The position numbers and the translations under genes are program-made. From contig NZ_PEND01000003.1 in assembly GCF_002844195.1 (NCBI RefSeq), positions 186,001-250,000 of the forward strand: a DNA stretch of 64,000 nucleotides, in the 5' to 3' direction. The notes below the pieces were generated by a model. That model was not told the DNA's origin, did not search any database, and worked only from the letters and a program-made list of their open reading frames with translations. This DNA comes from Halegenticoccus soli. GTDB lineage: Archaea > Halobacteriota > Halobacteria > Halobacteriales > Haloferacaceae. This document shows positions 54,627 to 63,775 of the stretch, piece after piece (within the stretch, counting starts at the first letter, position 1; the number at the start of each line of letters is the position of its first letter).

Positions 54627-56075
54627 CTAGTAAAGGAGGGTGAAGAACGCAAACTGAAGCGGGAGGAGGACAAGAATTGATACGACCGAACAGACGACAG
54701 TCGTCCGGATGACTTCCCTCGTGTTAGCAACTCCTTCAGCTAAAATCGTAACGAGAACCGCCGACTGGTAGGGGAAGAAGTATGAGCTCAACGCCAGCGC
54801 TTCCGACATCAACACAGGTGTCAGCGGCAGGCCCACATTCTCTGCGTACGGAATAAGGATAGGCGTGAGTACACTCGCAACGGCCAACCCCTCCATCAGA
54901 AACGTGAGCAAGAACGTGATACCGAAGACGACCGCGAAGATGATCGCCAACGATGCATCCGTCGGAATCAACTCAAGTAGGTAGTTGGCCGCATCGGCAG
55001 TAAAGCCCGTATATGCCAGCCCGTCACCGATTGCAAACACGGCGCCGATGAAAAACAGAATCGAGAAATCGGTGTCGCCCACGTGCTGGAAGTCGGCTAC
55101 ACCGATACTTGGCAGGAACGCGAGCACGACAACTGTGACCGCACCGACGACCGGGTGGAACCCGTGGAAGAAGTCGGTCGCCCAAATACCAGAGCCTAGG
55201 AGAAGAAAAACGAGCATGCGCCGCTCGGCGCTTGTCGCATCGTCTCGGGATAGTTTCGGGAGATCGACATTCGAGGTGGGGTCAGGTCGGAACAGACAGT
55301 AGACGACACCAGAGACGACTACTACGCGCGTCAACCCCATAAGAGGGTACATGTGAAACAACCACTCTGTCCACGAGATGTGATGGTTTGCAATAGAGCT
55401 CCCGAATCCGGTGATTATGATGTTTGGTAGGTCCGCGGTGAGAACGCCGGAGGAACCATAGAATGTGGCAAAAGCAGGACCAAGGAACAACCCGACTCGT
55501 GCATCTCGGTCGTCGAAAACCTTACCAATTTCCGTGAGGATCGGTGCAATGATGAGAATGCGAACGAGTGACGAGGGAATGAGAAAGGCGAAGGCGTGAC
55601 CCCCTATTGAAAGGGCAACCAGAAGCCGCAGATAGGTTCGTTCGGTCTGGTCACTGGCTGATTCAGAGACGGTATGGGCTGTAATACGAGTCCCTGCCAA
55701 GTTGGCGAGACCGCTCCGGCGAGTCGCTTCGCCCATCAACAGCCCGAATCCAATGAGCCACGTAGCTGGTTTTTGAAATCCAATTAGCGCACGGTCGGTT
55801 GAGAACACAACGGCGATGAGGCCAATACCGATCAACCCAGTGTAGGCGGGTTTAATCGGCGTAGAAATCCAAAGGACAATACAGAATGCCGTAATCGAAA
55901 GCATCCATGCGACGTTCCCTTTTTCAGGAACCATCGCATAGGTTGTCACAGCGATAACCGTCGCAAGGAGGAATGCGATCGGCGGGGATCGAAGTTCCTC
56001 GATCAAAGTCCAGCGATCCATCAGGGATAATCGGTCATACCAATAGGTTAAATTTGTCGGCATACCTGTACTCAT
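54627..56075 (-). CDS. SLC13/DASS-family transporter
   Basis: 482 residues from the ATG at 56075 (56063 is an alternative). About 12 hydrophobic segments with the divalent anion:sodium symporter pattern: FLLATVIAVTTYAM, WISTPIKPAYTGLIGIG, GFGLLMGEATRRSGLA in the first half, GSSGVLTADLPNIIITG and FFIGAVFAIGDGLAY in the second. The family imports dicarboxylates, citrate or sulfate with sodium. It may supply or export organic acids linked to the ring-cleavage products (fumarate, pyruvate); this is inferred. Confidence 0.82.
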   Translation of the reverse strand: MSTGMPTNLTYWYDRLSLMDRWTLIEELRSPPIAFLLATVIAVTTYAMVPEKGNVAWMLSITAFCIVLWISTPIKPAYTGLIGIGLIAVVFSTDRALIGFQKPATWLIGFGLLMGEATRRSGLANLAGTRITAHTVSESASDQTERTYLRLLVALSIGGHAFAFLIPSSLVRILIIAPILTEIGKVFDDRDARVGLFLGPAFATFYGSSGVLTADLPNIIITGFGSSIANHHISWTEWLFHMYPLMGLTRVVVVSGVVYCLFRPDPTSNVDLPKLSRDDATSAERRMLVFLLLGSGIWATDFFHGFHPVVGAVTVVVLAFLPSIGVADFQHVGDTDFSILFFIGAVFAIGDGLAYTGFTADAANYLLELIPTDASLAIIFAVVFGITFLLTFLMEGLAVASVLTPILIPYAENVGLPLTPVLMSEALALSSYFFPYQSAVLVTILAEGVANTREVIRTTVVCSVVSILVLLPLQFAFFTLLY

Positions 56076-56283
56076 CTCCGGAAAGAGACGATGCCGACGT
56101 CTCCGCTCCGAGTCGTTTTTATGTTTATCTCCTTCGGCGCGGCTCAATCCGAGATGCACGCGGTCCACTCGGTACCTTACTCGGTGTTGGGAGACGCGTC
56201 AGGACTGAATGTGCGCAGGAACCCCCCATATGGGAGTTCTGCTCTGTGTGGCTTCCTTGACCGGTCTCCTAGCAGCGTCACAA

Positions 56284-56829
56284 CTAGTCGACCGATTCGA
56301 TCTCTCGGAACTGCTGACCGAGCGTAACATAATGGTCACGGGTACGCGCAATCTGATCTCGTTGATCTTCTGTGAGCGGTCGGGTTTCTGCCGGAGTTCC
56401 ATACGCTAGATACCCTGAGGGAATCGTCTGGTCCTGCAGCACCACGGCGTTTGCCGCGACGATAGCGTGTGATTCCACTGTCGCGCCACGCAGAACGGCG
56501 CTCTGCATCCCAATCAGCGAGTTGTCCTTGACGGTCGCATAGTCAAGGACTGAACTATGGCCCACGGTTACCCCATTACCCACCCTAGCTCCGTGGATCA
56601 TGCTGAACTCTTGCACGTTTGTTTCATCGCCAACTTCGACAGACCCTGCGTCACCACGGAGGCAGACGAATGGCCAGATGCTAGACCGCTGTCCGAGCGA
56701 CACATCCCCGACAAGGTAACTCATCTCCGAAATGAAGGCGTCGTCGGCCACCGTGGGGGTGGCGCCGTTGTATGGGTATTTTGGACACATGTCCCAGTCT
56801 CTGTATGTGGTGCTTCGCCCTAATTCCAT
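56284..56829 (-). CDS. Gamma-carbonic-anhydrase/PaaY-like hexapeptide protein
   Basis: 181 residues from the ATG at 56829 (MCPKYP at 56790 is an alternative). Left-handed beta-helix repeats run from about 20 to 140 and end with a helix (RPLTEDQRDQIARTRDHYV). The His of SMIHGARVGNG and of VGHSSVLDYAT are kept, but the third zinc His of gamma carbonic anhydrases (usually LHG) is Asp here. PaaY-type thioesterases and other relatives exist, so carbonic anhydrase activity is doubtful. Divergent from the second GATE gene. Confidence 0.78.
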   Translation of the reverse strand: MELGRSTTYRDWDMCPKYPYNGATPTVADDAFISEMSYLVGDVSLGQRSSIWPFVCLRGDAGSVEVGDETNVQEFSMIHGARVGNGVTVGHSSVLDYATVKDNSLIGMQSAVLRGATVESHAIVAANAVVLQDQTIPSGYLAYGTPAETRPLTEDQRDQIARTRDHYVTLGQQFREIESVD

Positions 56830-56933
56830 CGCTACCGATGGCTCCGAGGATACTCGGTAGTAAACTGTGCCAATGAATGGCGCGGTGAGTGTGAGCGGAT
56901 AACATTTATAACCCTTGATTCCGATCAACGGTT

Positions 56934-58397
56934 ATGTTCAAATCGAGGCCGTGGCAGTCCGAGGAGCAACGCACGTGGCAACCTAGCGATGAGACCAGTA
57001 AAAAAGCGACTATTCATGATATTGATGTGACGAATATCGAGCCTACTCCCGGACTTCGATTCCTGTTTGCATTCGGGCTCGGCGTGTTCTTCTTTCTCGT
57101 GCCCATTTCTTGGAACGGACAATTGACCGTTCCATTCGATGTCGCTGCCAGCGCGATTACCACACGGTTCCCCGTGATTGTTGGCATAGTTGGCCTTGCG
57201 GTACTCACACTAGGTGGTGTCATGACGACCGTGGCTCAATTGCATCAGAATGGCGTTATTTCACTCTCTGACGATATGGAAGAACGACTTGACCTCTCCT
57301 ATTGGGAAACTACCCCGCTTTTCTGGATGCTTCGAATTCTCGGCATCGGTGTGGGGGCGTTGCTATTCTTTAAACTCGGCCCAAGCGTGCTTCACACGAA
57401 AACTGTTGGTGGGTTGGTGTGGAGCATTATTGTTCTGAGCGTCGTCGTCATCATCCCGCTCGGAGCGGCCTTTGTGAATCTGCTCGTCGAACTCGGCGGA
57501 TTGGAATTTGTCGGCACTCTCACGCGACCGTTCATGCGACCGTTATTTCGCCTACCAGGGAGAGCAGCACTCGACTCGGTCGCATCCTGGATTGGGGCGT
57601 TCACCGTTGGATATTACGTGACGTACAACGTCTTCAACCGTGGAGGTTACAACAAGCGCGATGTCTTCGTTATAGCAACTTGCTTCGCACCGGTGAGTAT
57701 CGGCTTCGTCGGCGTCATCGTCTCGACGGTTGGACTTCTACATCTCTTTCCAGTGATCGTTGTGTCTTGGCTGGTCGCAGTAGGTATCTGCGCCGTAATC
57801 CTCGTCCGTATTCCGCCACTCAGTAACGTACCCGAAGAGTACATCGCTGAGCCAGATCCCGAAACTCCCTTCACTGGATCGCTGACCGACTACTTCCGCT
57901 TCGCGATCAGCGAAGCCATGGACGAGGCCCAAAACGGACGAATCGTTAAGACGGCCGTTACAGGCTTGATCGACGGGCTAAAAGTCACCGCCGTCATTCT
58001 CGGTACGGTTGTCACAATCAGTACAGTCACGCTCTTACTGATCGCCGAGACCAACGTCTTTCAGCTCATCTCTGCCCCACTCGCGCCGCTAATCGCTGTT
58101 TTCGGGATTCCTGACGCGAACTTGGTCGCGTCCGCAATCCTCATTAGTGGAGTTGAACAGGTTTCAGCGGCCGCAGTCGTCGCTCAGGCGAGCACGACAG
58201 CCCGCTTTTTCGTCACAATCATCGCCATTTCGCAGATCATCTTCTTCGCGGCGTCTGCCCCGATGATGGTAGATATGTTCAACGATATCCCAATTAGATT
58301 CCGTGACCTCGTCATCGTCTTCTGTCTTCGAACGGCCATTCTCATTCCTGTCGCCGCAGCACTTACTCACGGGGTAGCTTGGTTAGGACTTCTCTGA
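56934..58397 (+). CDS. GATE-domain (YjiH-like) membrane protein, copy 2
   Basis: 487 residues, paralogous to 42740-44200 along the whole length: FAFGLGVFFFLVPISWNGQ near the start, GLEFVGTLTRPFMRPLFRLPG, NVFNRGGYNKRDVFVI, then PPLSNVPEEYIAEPDPETPFTG and a final FFAASAPMMVDMFNDIP stretch. About ten to eleven membrane helices. The two copies at the two sides of the aromatic island suggest related substrates. It lies divergent from the PaaY-like gene. Confidence 0.85.
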   Translation: MFKSRPWQSEEQRTWQPSDETSKKATIHDIDVTNIEPTPGLRFLFAFGLGVFFFLVPISWNGQLTVPFDVAASAITTRFPVIVGIVGLAVLTLGGVMTTVAQLHQNGVISLSDDMEERLDLSYWETTPLFWMLRILGIGVGALLFFKLGPSVLHTKTVGGLVWSIIVLSVVVIIPLGAAFVNLLVELGGLEFVGTLTRPFMRPLFRLPGRAALDSVASWIGAFTVGYYVTYNVFNRGGYNKRDVFVIATCFAPVSIGFVGVIVSTVGLLHLFPVIVVSWLVAVGICAVILVRIPPLSNVPEEYIAEPDPETPFTGSLTDYFRFAISEAMDEAQNGRIVKTAVTGLIDGLKVTAVILGTVVTISTVTLLLIAETNVFQLISAPLAPLIAVFGIPDANLVASAILISGVEQVSAAAVVAQASTTARFFVTIIAISQIIFFAASAPMMVDMFNDIPIRFRDLVIVFCLRTAILIPVAAALTHGVAWLGLL

Positions 58398-58409
58398 TGG
58401 GGTGATCTT

Positions 58410-58422
58410 AGCACTCAGTGCT
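58410..58422 (+). terminator. Small hairpin between convergent genes
   Basis: AGCACT-C-AGTGCT lies 13 bases after the GATE gene and before the convergent E1 beta gene end. Confidence 0.25.
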
Positions 58423-58508
58423 CGCTTTGTCAGCACCCCAACCAAACGCGAAGGGAGCAATTACCGACCGAAACAGGACGAGAAGAAAGACGTGACGGAC
58501 CGCGCCTG

Positions 58509-59480
58509 TTAGGCGGTGAGGACGCGTTTGATTCCTTCCTCGATGCGTGGCGGGTTCGGCAGGTAATAGTCCTCCATCGAAAGCAGTGGAACTGGCACGT
58601 CGAACCCGGTGATTCGTTCGATCGGCGCCTTGAGGTACATCAGTGCTCGATCGTTGATGCAAGCGATCAGCTCCGAGCCGAATCCGCCAGTCCGGGCCGC
58701 CTCATGGACGATCAGTGCTCGCCCGGTCTTCTTAACCGACTCTACGACCGTTTCATCATCGAGTGGCGAGATTGTCCGGAGGTCAATTACCTCTGCATCC
58801 ACGCCAAGGTTCTCAACAGCCTGCAGCGTAGGATACATCATTGCCCCCCACGAGATAACGCTCAGTTCGGATCCCTCCCGTCGGATGGCAGCTTCGCCAA
58901 TGGGCTCTTCGTACGACTCCTCGGGCACTTCATCTCGAAACGACCGATAGATTTGCTTCGGCTCCATGACCAGCACTGGATCAGGATCGCGGATGGCGGC
59001 TGTCAGAAGCCCTTTTGCATCCCGTGGCGTACTCGGAACAACGACCTTCAGCCCTGGCAGGTGTCCATAGACGCCCTCTAAGCTCTCCGAGTGGTGTTCA
59101 AGTGCCTTGACGCCTGCGCCATAGGGCGTTCGAATGACCAGCGGTGCGCTCCACTCACCACGCGTCCGCCAACGGATTCGGCTGGCGTGCGTGACCAGTT
59201 GGTCGAATGCCGGGGGAAGAAAGCCTGAAAATTGAATTTCAGCCACTGGACGGTACCCATACATCGCAAGGCCAGCAGCACCGCCAACAATAGCGATCTC
59301 CGATAAGGGTGTATCAAGAACGCGATCATCACCGAAGCGCTCTTTCAACCCATCAGTCGCTCGGAAGACACCACCGCTCTCTGCAATATCCTCACCGAAG
59401 ATGAGCACCCGCTCGTCCGCGTCCATCTCCGAGTGCAGTGCATCGTTAATCGCACCGACGATTGTTTCCTGCATGGTCAC
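58509..59480 (-). CDS. 2-oxoacid dehydrogenase E1 component, beta subunit
   Basis: 323 residues. Typical features are INDALHSEMDADERVLIFGEDI near the N-terminus (split at about residue 20), VLDTPLSEIAIVGGAAGLA, QLVTHASRIRWR and VPSTPRDAKGLL, then the C-terminal transketolase-like domain with EVIDLRTISPLDDETV and IVHEAARTGGFG. With the alpha subunit it forms an alpha2beta2 E1 that decarboxylates pyruvate or branched 2-oxoacids, or acts in acetoin cleavage. The genes overlap by 4 bases (ATGA). No E2 or E3 is found next to it. Confidence 0.9.
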   Translation of the reverse strand: MTMQETIVGAINDALHSEMDADERVLIFGEDIAESGGVFRATDGLKERFGDDRVLDTPLSEIAIVGGAAGLAMYGYRPVAEIQFSGFLPPAFDQLVTHASRIRWRTRGEWSAPLVIRTPYGAGVKALEHHSESLEGVYGHLPGLKVVVPSTPRDAKGLLTAAIRDPDPVLVMEPKQIYRSFRDEVPEESYEEPIGEAAIRREGSELSVISWGAMMYPTLQAVENLGVDAEVIDLRTISPLDDETVVESVKKTGRALIVHEAARTGGFGSELIACINDRALMYLKAPIERITGFDVPVPLLSMEDYYLPNPPRIEEGIKRVLTA

Positions 59481-60628
59481 CCTTTCGCTCGCTGGTCGAT
59501 GTAGTCGTACGCATCCGGGCGGTCCTCGAGAAACGCCTTGAACTCCACGAGTTGTTGCTGCAGAGATGGTGGCAATTCAGCATAGAGGTAGTCAAACATC
59601 TCATCGACATGCCGCGGTTCGTACTCATCTGCTGCTTGCAAGGCAGCATCGAACTCGTTGTTGACGTCTTCAAGAATGGCCTCGTGATTGATTTCGCTCC
59701 AGAGTCCCTCAGACCGGAGGAACGATTCATACCGGTCTAACGGATCACGTCTTTTCCACTGTGCTTCTTCTGTACGGTCCCGATACCGTGTCGGATCATC
59801 GCTTGTCGTGTGCGCTCCTAGTCGGTACGTCAGAGATTCGACCAACATCGGGCTGCCAGCCTGGGCCGCCTCACGGGCCTCTGCCATAGCCTTGTAGACG
59901 GCAAGCACGTCGTTCCCGTCGACCCGAATTCCGTCTATTCCATACCCAACAGCCCGCTGTGCCAGGGAACGTGCTTGCGTCTGCTTCTCAAACGGCGTCG
60001 AGATGGCGTACTGATTGTTCTGACAAAAGAATACTGCAGGCGCACCGAGGACCCCTGCAAAATTCATTCCTTCGTGGACGGCGCCAGTACTACTCGCACC
60101 ATCGCCGAAGTAAGCTGCGACGACCGAGTCGGCACCGTCAAGTTGCATCCCCCACGCCGCACCGGTCACCAACGGAAGGTGTGAACCGATGGAGATGGCA
60201 ATCATCAGGTTACGTTTCGCCATCTCTCGATTGGCGTCCTCAATGCCGCGCCAAAACAGGATCATATCACGCATCGGCAGTCCCTGAAGGAACATCGCGC
60301 CGGCTTCTCGTCCCATCCCGAGGAGCCAATCCTCGTCCTTGAGTGCATATCCCGAACCGATGATGCTCGCTTCTTGTCCGTACCCAGAGCCAAACGTCCC
60401 AAGCTCACCGCGCCGCTGAAGCTTCACCATCCGTTCATCGAAAGTGCGTTCGAGCAGCATCCACCGATAGAGATCGCACAGCTGGTCATCATGAAGGGCA
60501 GGAACCTCCTCCGAGGCGTATGAACCATCCGGTTCGACGATTTGGAGGAGCCCGACATCGAGATCGTTCTGTGAGACTCGGCCACTCTGCGGCCCTATTG
60601 ACGTTTCATACATTCCGTCCTCGTCCAT
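59477..60628 (-). CDS. 2-oxoacid dehydrogenase E1 component, alpha subunit
   Basis: 383 residues. The thiamine-diphosphate motif begins GDGASSTGAVHEGMNFA (about 174-190) and ends in CQNNQYAIS (about 202-210). The E1 alpha pattern EASIIGSGYALKDEDWLLGMGREAG appears near 85-109 and RLGAHTTSDDPTRY near 270. Substrate could be pyruvate from the gentisate pathway or a branched-chain oxoacid. The gene leads the two-gene unit. An IclR regulator lies upstream on the same strand. Confidence 0.9.
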   Translation of the reverse strand: MDEDGMYETSIGPQSGRVSQNDLDVGLLQIVEPDGSYASEEVPALHDDQLCDLYRWMLLERTFDERMVKLQRRGELGTFGSGYGQEASIIGSGYALKDEDWLLGMGREAGAMFLQGLPMRDMILFWRGIEDANREMAKRNLMIAISIGSHLPLVTGAAWGMQLDGADSVVAAYFGDGASSTGAVHEGMNFAGVLGAPAVFFCQNNQYAISTPFEKQTQARSLAQRAVGYGIDGIRVDGNDVLAVYKAMAEAREAAQAGSPMLVESLTYRLGAHTTSDDPTRYRDRTEEAQWKRRDPLDRYESFLRSEGLWSEINHEAILEDVNNEFDAALQAADEYEPRHVDEMFDYLYAELPPSLQQQLVEFKAFLEDRPDAYDYIDQRAKG

Positions 60629-61306
60629 GAGCTATTGAACACCTGCTGTCCCGAGAATTGGGAGATCGACATATAAAACCATCGTGCCATAGGATCGATC
60701 ACCACGATCAAAAACGGGACTGAAGAGTGTGACCCTCCTCTGAGGGGTACCGTGAAATTCCAGGAGGAAATCCGAGATGGCGGAGTTGAAAGAGGGCTCA
60801 CGACGCAGATATTCACTGAGGCATGCCGCTTCGGCATGGGTGTTGTCGCATCATCTCATCGCGACCGATCTGTCCATGACGATGGATTGTTCTTGAAGAT
60901 AATGTAGAATTCAATAACCGATAAAGTGGGGGAGAAACTTTGCAACTATCGATGAGTACACTACTTTGCGTGACAGCGAACGCAACCCTTATCTTATTAC
61001 AGTTCTATTACTGTCATACCGAACGGTGCTATGAGGCAGCCTACCTCAGCTCCTCATGATTTGTTCGCTGTCAGCGAACAGGTGTCAGAGTAAGGGGAGG
61101 TACGTTTCGATGCAGGTGAAGTCCGCTTCCCAAACGACTGGGAGGCCCATTTATTTCTCGATAAGTGATAAATAACTCGCGGAGAAATGGATAGTCTATT
61201 AGCTATTTTCACAAAGCAGGGGGCACTAAAGTTGAAGAACATCTGCCATCTACACGCTTTTGATCATTAACAATGGTAGTGGATCGTAGTGGGATTTGTA
61301 ATCTGT
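60629..61306. promoter_or_regulatory. 678-bp interval with a 19-base palindrome
   Basis: TGTTCGCTG-T-CAGCGAACA (61062-61080) is a perfect inverted repeat, 434 bases upstream of the E1 alpha start. A partial match, TGACAGCGAACGC, lies at 60970-60982. The region from 60890 is AT-rich. An operator is likely; a small RNA gene is not excluded. No credible protein gene seen. Confidence 0.4.
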
Positions 61307-62071
61307 TCATTTATAAGCCAAGTTCAATTCGACATCGTCAGCGGCAGCGAGGAGTTGAGTGGAAATCTCGTTGACACAACGTTCCTTCGTTAATCGGTGA
61401 GCAGGACCAGCAACAGAAAGCGCACCGTGGACCCTCCCTTCGAAGATGATAGGAACGCCAACCGCTCGAATGCCTTCGAGGTCCTCGCCCATGTTCAATG
61501 CAAATCCACGATCACGGACTTCTGCCAACTCCTCGAAGAGGTCCTCAGAATCAGTAATTGTCTGTTCTGTCTTTGCGGGGAGACCGCGATTGGCAACGAT
61601 CTCTTCAACTTTAGGACGAGGTAAATGTGCTAGGATCGCTTTCCCACCTGAATTGTAGTGCATGTATGTCCACGTGCCAACGATCGTATCCACGTTCAAC
61701 TCCGTGTCACCGCCTGCGCCGTAGAGGTACATCACCATTCCGTTCTCGTGAGCGATTAACCAGGCCATCTCGCCTGTCTCTGCTGCTAACATCTCCACTT
61801 GCTGCTTCGAGGCTTGATAAACCTCATATCGGTTCCGTGCATACTCCCCGTAATTGAGAAATTGAAGTCCGATCTTATACTTCCCCTCCTCATTTACTAC
61901 GAACCCGTGATCTTCCATCGTTTTCAAATGCCGATGAATGGAACTTTTTGCTAGGTTCAATTGTTTCGCTAGTTCCGTTACGCCTGCTCCATTCGATTCC
62001 TTTAGCGATTTTAGGATAGCGAACAGAGTCTCGTCTGATTTGACCCGACGAGGTGAGTTGTTTGTTCCCAT
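61307..62071 (-). CDS. IclR-family transcriptional regulator (second)
   Basis: 254 residues. A winged helix (about 12-70: ILKSLKESNGAGVTELAKQLN, then SSIHRHLKTMEDHGFV) precedes an IclR effector domain (about 85-250) with YMHYNSGGKAILAHLP and GVPIIFEGRVHGALSVAGPAH. It lies upstream of the E1 alpha/beta genes and may control them or the aromatic island. It is a paralogue of the regulator at 3647-4411, with similarity over the full length, but no TCCGG-N5-CCGGA repeat was seen near it. Confidence 0.93.
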   Translation of the reverse strand: MGTNNSPRRVKSDETLFAILKSLKESNGAGVTELAKQLNLAKSSIHRHLKTMEDHGFVVNEEGKYKIGLQFLNYGEYARNRYEVYQASKQQVEMLAAETGEMAWLIAHENGMVMYLYGAGGDTELNVDTIVGTWTYMHYNSGGKAILAHLPRPKVEEIVANRGLPAKTEQTITDSEDLFEELAEVRDRGFALNMGEDLEGIRAVGVPIIFEGRVHGALSVAGPAHRLTKERCVNEISTQLLAAADDVELNLAYK

Positions 62072-62624
62072 ACGTCAATTACACGCCACACGCCCCTTTG
62101 AATACACTGATTCATAAACCAAATCTCGAGTGCTTTCCCGGAATACCTGCATCACCATTCGAGTGTACCCAAGATCTCCTTTGGGGGGAAAACATGACAT
62201 AGATTAGATATTTAAGTAGATTCCGGTCGTTCGGCACAATTTTGATTGCACAAATTGTCTGAGCACGGATTTTGAATATTCTCCCAATCAAGACGAAAAG
62301 CACCGCGAAGAATTACTTGGCGTTTCCTCCACATAGCGCCGCATTAGTACGCTTTCTCGGTGTTTTCTGCGAATACACTAACCGCGTCAGTTCTTGAGTA
62401 GAAGAACCGAGAAAGCTCTGCCAAACCGCCAAACTTCTGCCGAGGCAGGGTAGTTTGTTGGGATTCGTCTGGACCTACCCATCGCGCATCGCTCGTTCAA
62501 GTTGGAAATTAAATAATGTTTAATAATTTCTGTTCGTTGGTAGGATGACAAGACTCAATCAGATCTCTTCGATTACTCTACTACCATCCCGATGAGATGA
62601 TCTTGTTCGTGGCCTTCTGAAGAA
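62072..62624. other. Intergenic, AT-rich
   Basis: 553 bases containing the IclR promoter. I see no credible gene or strong repeat. Confidence 0.4.
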
Positions 62625-62876
62625 ATGGCTACTTTCACGATTGCCGACTCCAATGAATACAATGAGTTCGTGATAAACTGGTACGCAGACGCACTCGCTG
62701 AAAACGAACTTCCACTTACGGCTGCCCTGAGCAAGGTGCACAACAGCGAGCCATGGAGTTTTTCACCTTCATACACTCTCACAACTATGATCCTGGCACG
62801 TATAGATAGTCCTGACGTGAACTGGCGTCTCCGTGAGCACAACTGTAACGCATACGACACACTCGCTCGTAAGTAG
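62625..62876 (+). pseudogene. Short frame of unknown family, possibly a remnant
   Basis: An 83-residue frame, MATFTIADSNEYNEFV then NWYADALAENELPLTA. The WYADALAEN segment is also present at 12600-12626. The remainder (SPSYTLTTMILARIDSP) has a composition poor in acidic residues. Because it is shared with a decayed region, I consider it a fragment of a mobile or accessory gene rather than intact. Confidence 0.35.
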
Positions 62877-63125
62877 GAGAGCGAAGGCTAGTTTCCCAAC
62901 ACAAGTTTGCCCTCTCCTGGTAGGCGATCGCTATGGCTCGTCGTCTATCTCACTGTGATCATCGACTTCCTCAACCTGGTTATTCTAATTCTCCTATTCG
63001 TTAGAAACGTCAATAGTTCCTTCTATATAGGTGTAGGTCGGGGCTTGAACCAGACAATTTTCCTAATTTCCATGATGTAACCTGAATGCAGGTATATACA
63101 CATCTAGTAAATGATGTTCCATGTC
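62877..63125. other. Intergenic
   Basis: 249 bases, AT-rich towards 63000-63110, no gene seen. It probably holds the promoter of the former PadR gene. Confidence 0.35.
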
Positions 63126-63382
63126 ATGGCGGTTTTTACCCTCAGCGGCTTCCAGCGCGACCTCCTGACCGTGATCGCCGGCCACGACCAGCCCTCGGGC
63201 CAACAGATCAAAGCAGACCTCGAAGACGCCACACCGAAGAGATCAACCACGGACGATTGTACCCCAATCTCGACGTCCTCGTCACCGAGGGCTACGTCGA
63301 GAAGGGGCAGATCGACCGCCGCACCAACTTCTATGCGATCTCCGATGAGGGACGAGATGCCCTCAGAGAGCGTCGTGAGTAG
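63126..63382 (+). pseudogene. PadR-type regulator gene, frameshifted
   Basis: The first frame reads AVFTLSGFQRDLLTVIAG and QQIKADLEDA, then around 63235 the match continues in the -1 frame with EEINHGRLYPNLDVLV, GYVEKGQIDRRTNFYAISDEGRDAL. Together they form a complete haloarchaeal PadR winged-helix protein of about 85 residues. The shift could be a real mutation or a sequencing error. Confidence 0.75.
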
Positions 63383-63510
63383 GAAGACCAGTACCTTCGA
63401 GAGACTGCACTCGCCTAACCTCGAACGTCATACCAGAGAACCCCTCTGTCAGAGTGAAGAGTGGGGCCTCACGAGACAGCGAGCCTCCGTAATGCGGAGT
63501 TGACGATGGA

Positions 63511-63775
63511 GTGTTCACTGTGACGGTCGATCGTCTCGAAGAGGGGGACGCTGTCGTGCTCGTCGAAGTGGACGACGAGATCGCCAACGAAATTCGGCTT
63601 GACGAAGAGCAGCTTCCGGCGGACGCTGGGGGAAAGCAATGTCCTTGAAGTGGTTATTGCGGACGGAAAGGTAGTTAATCAGGAGTCTGGCCCGGAAACG
63701 ACCACTCAGTGTGAGCAAGCCGCTCGGAAGCGGTTTGATCGCCTCTTCAGAAGGCCCGACGACTCACAGGAGTAG
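63511..63775 (+). pseudogene. DUF3006-type small protein gene, frameshifted
   Basis: A first part VTVDRLEEGDAVVLVEVDDE and LDEEQLPADAGG ends at a TGA about 63649. The other frame carries on with VLEVVIADGKVV and RKRFDRLFRRPDDSQE up to 63775. The joined sequence matches the small DUF3006 proteins of haloarchaea. A one-base shift near 63635 separates the halves. Confidence 0.65.

Noticed and set aside
60760-60910. Short plus-strand frame with a GGAGG upstream
   Set aside because: No similarity, stops early, and lies in the promoter region of the E1 genes.
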